Positions 63,823 through 64,000 of a DNA stretch of 64,000 bases are shown here, piece by piece. The stretch spans positions 18,990-82,989 of the forward strand of contig CAMWKO010000011.1 in the NCBI GenBank assembly GCA_947174885.1, read 5' to 3'. Source of the DNA: an uncultured Clostridia bacterium. GTDB lineage: Bacteria; Bacillota; Clostridia; Lachnospirales; Lachnospiraceae. Made by a program: the position numbers and the translations under genes. The stretch's first letter is position 1. Each line of letters opens with the position of its first letter. Under the pieces are notes generated by a model. It did not search any database. It was not told where the DNA came from and worked only from the letters and a program-made list of their open reading frames with translations.

Positions 63823-63920
63823 AAGAGTAATCCTTCCTGTCTTCCTAATATAAATTAAAAATAAACAACGATAACAAGTTTAGCATATATCTCATAAAAA
63901 TCAAGATAAAGAAAAATTTA

Positions 63921-64000
63921 GAGTTTCCGTATTTTTTATTTTTAACTTCAAAAAGTCTTGTTGCCAAAGGCAACATAGACATCTTGCACAAAAAATTGCA
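63921..64000. repeat. Second copy of the 95-bp palindrome, cut by window end
   Basis: It starts with the same 23-base arm as the copy at 48626 (GAGTTTCCGTATTTTTTA...), then AACTTCAAAAAGTCTTG, TTGCC-AAA-GGCAA and ATAGACATCTTG, which is the reverse complement of the core of the first copy. After CTTGCAC the sequence differs (AAAAAATTGCA). It lies upstream of typA. Confidence 0.8.

Noticed and set aside
1..64000. CRISPR arrays, rRNA genes, prophage or complete insertion sequence
   Set aside because: No regularly spaced direct repeats with unique spacers, no rRNA stretch, no intact transposase, integrase or phage structural gene is visible.

Overview
The window is low-GC, AT-rich DNA from an anaerobic, endospore-forming Firmicute. 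A complete spoVA operon (spoVAA-AB-AC-AD-AE), a pyruvate formate-lyase system, Hsp33, a CIRCE heat-shock operator and several protein families that I know mainly from Clostridia (DUF3793, DUF4250, DUF5662, DUF5716/5717) point to the Lachnospiraceae or close relatives. This is a protein-family inference; there is no rRNA in the window. Most genes have clear AGGAGG-type ribosome sites, and I chose many starts from these.

Layout. Positions 1-10 kb hold a DUF368 tail, hairpin repeats, a DUF3793 gene, a hybrid histidine kinase whose phospho-acceptor His is replaced, a decayed transposon gene (TnpV-like), a TtcA-type thiolase, a HAD hydrolase, an XRE regulator, an autoregulated TetR-flavoprotein pair, a CPBP protease and tRNA-Pro. 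From 10 to 23 kb lie a TSUP permease, CIRCE-controlled clpB, a MutS-like ATPase, a cold-shock protein, hslO, a methyltransferase, galE and aspartate kinase. From 23 to 34 kb lie a cell-wall-anchored repeat protein, an ArsR/HMA/P-type ATPase metal-efflux operon, an ABC-F protein, a GlgX-like protein that has lost its catalytic residues, a HAD phosphatase, a small DUF4250 gene, a truncated AAA ATPase and a polysaccharide deacetylase.

From 34 to 49 kb lie citrate synthase with a structured GC-rich leader, rarA, a four-gene uncharacterised cluster (DUF5717, an Hsp70/actin-like DUF5716 protein, a TPR protein and a coiled-coil membrane protein), a thioesterase, and a pyruvate formate-lyase whose glycyl-radical domain is a separate gene (pflB, grcA, pflA). 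From 49 to 64 kb lie a DUF6270 gene, a secreted small protein with a lipoprotein and ABC exporter, the spoVA operon, a class A penicillin-binding protein, a YigZ protein and typA.

The best candidates for an undescribed system are the 37.2-44.3 kb cluster and the 49.8-55.0 kb peptide/ABC cluster. Other notable points are the split PFL, the GH13 pseudoenzyme, the kinase with Asp in place of His, and two families of dispersed palindromic repeats.
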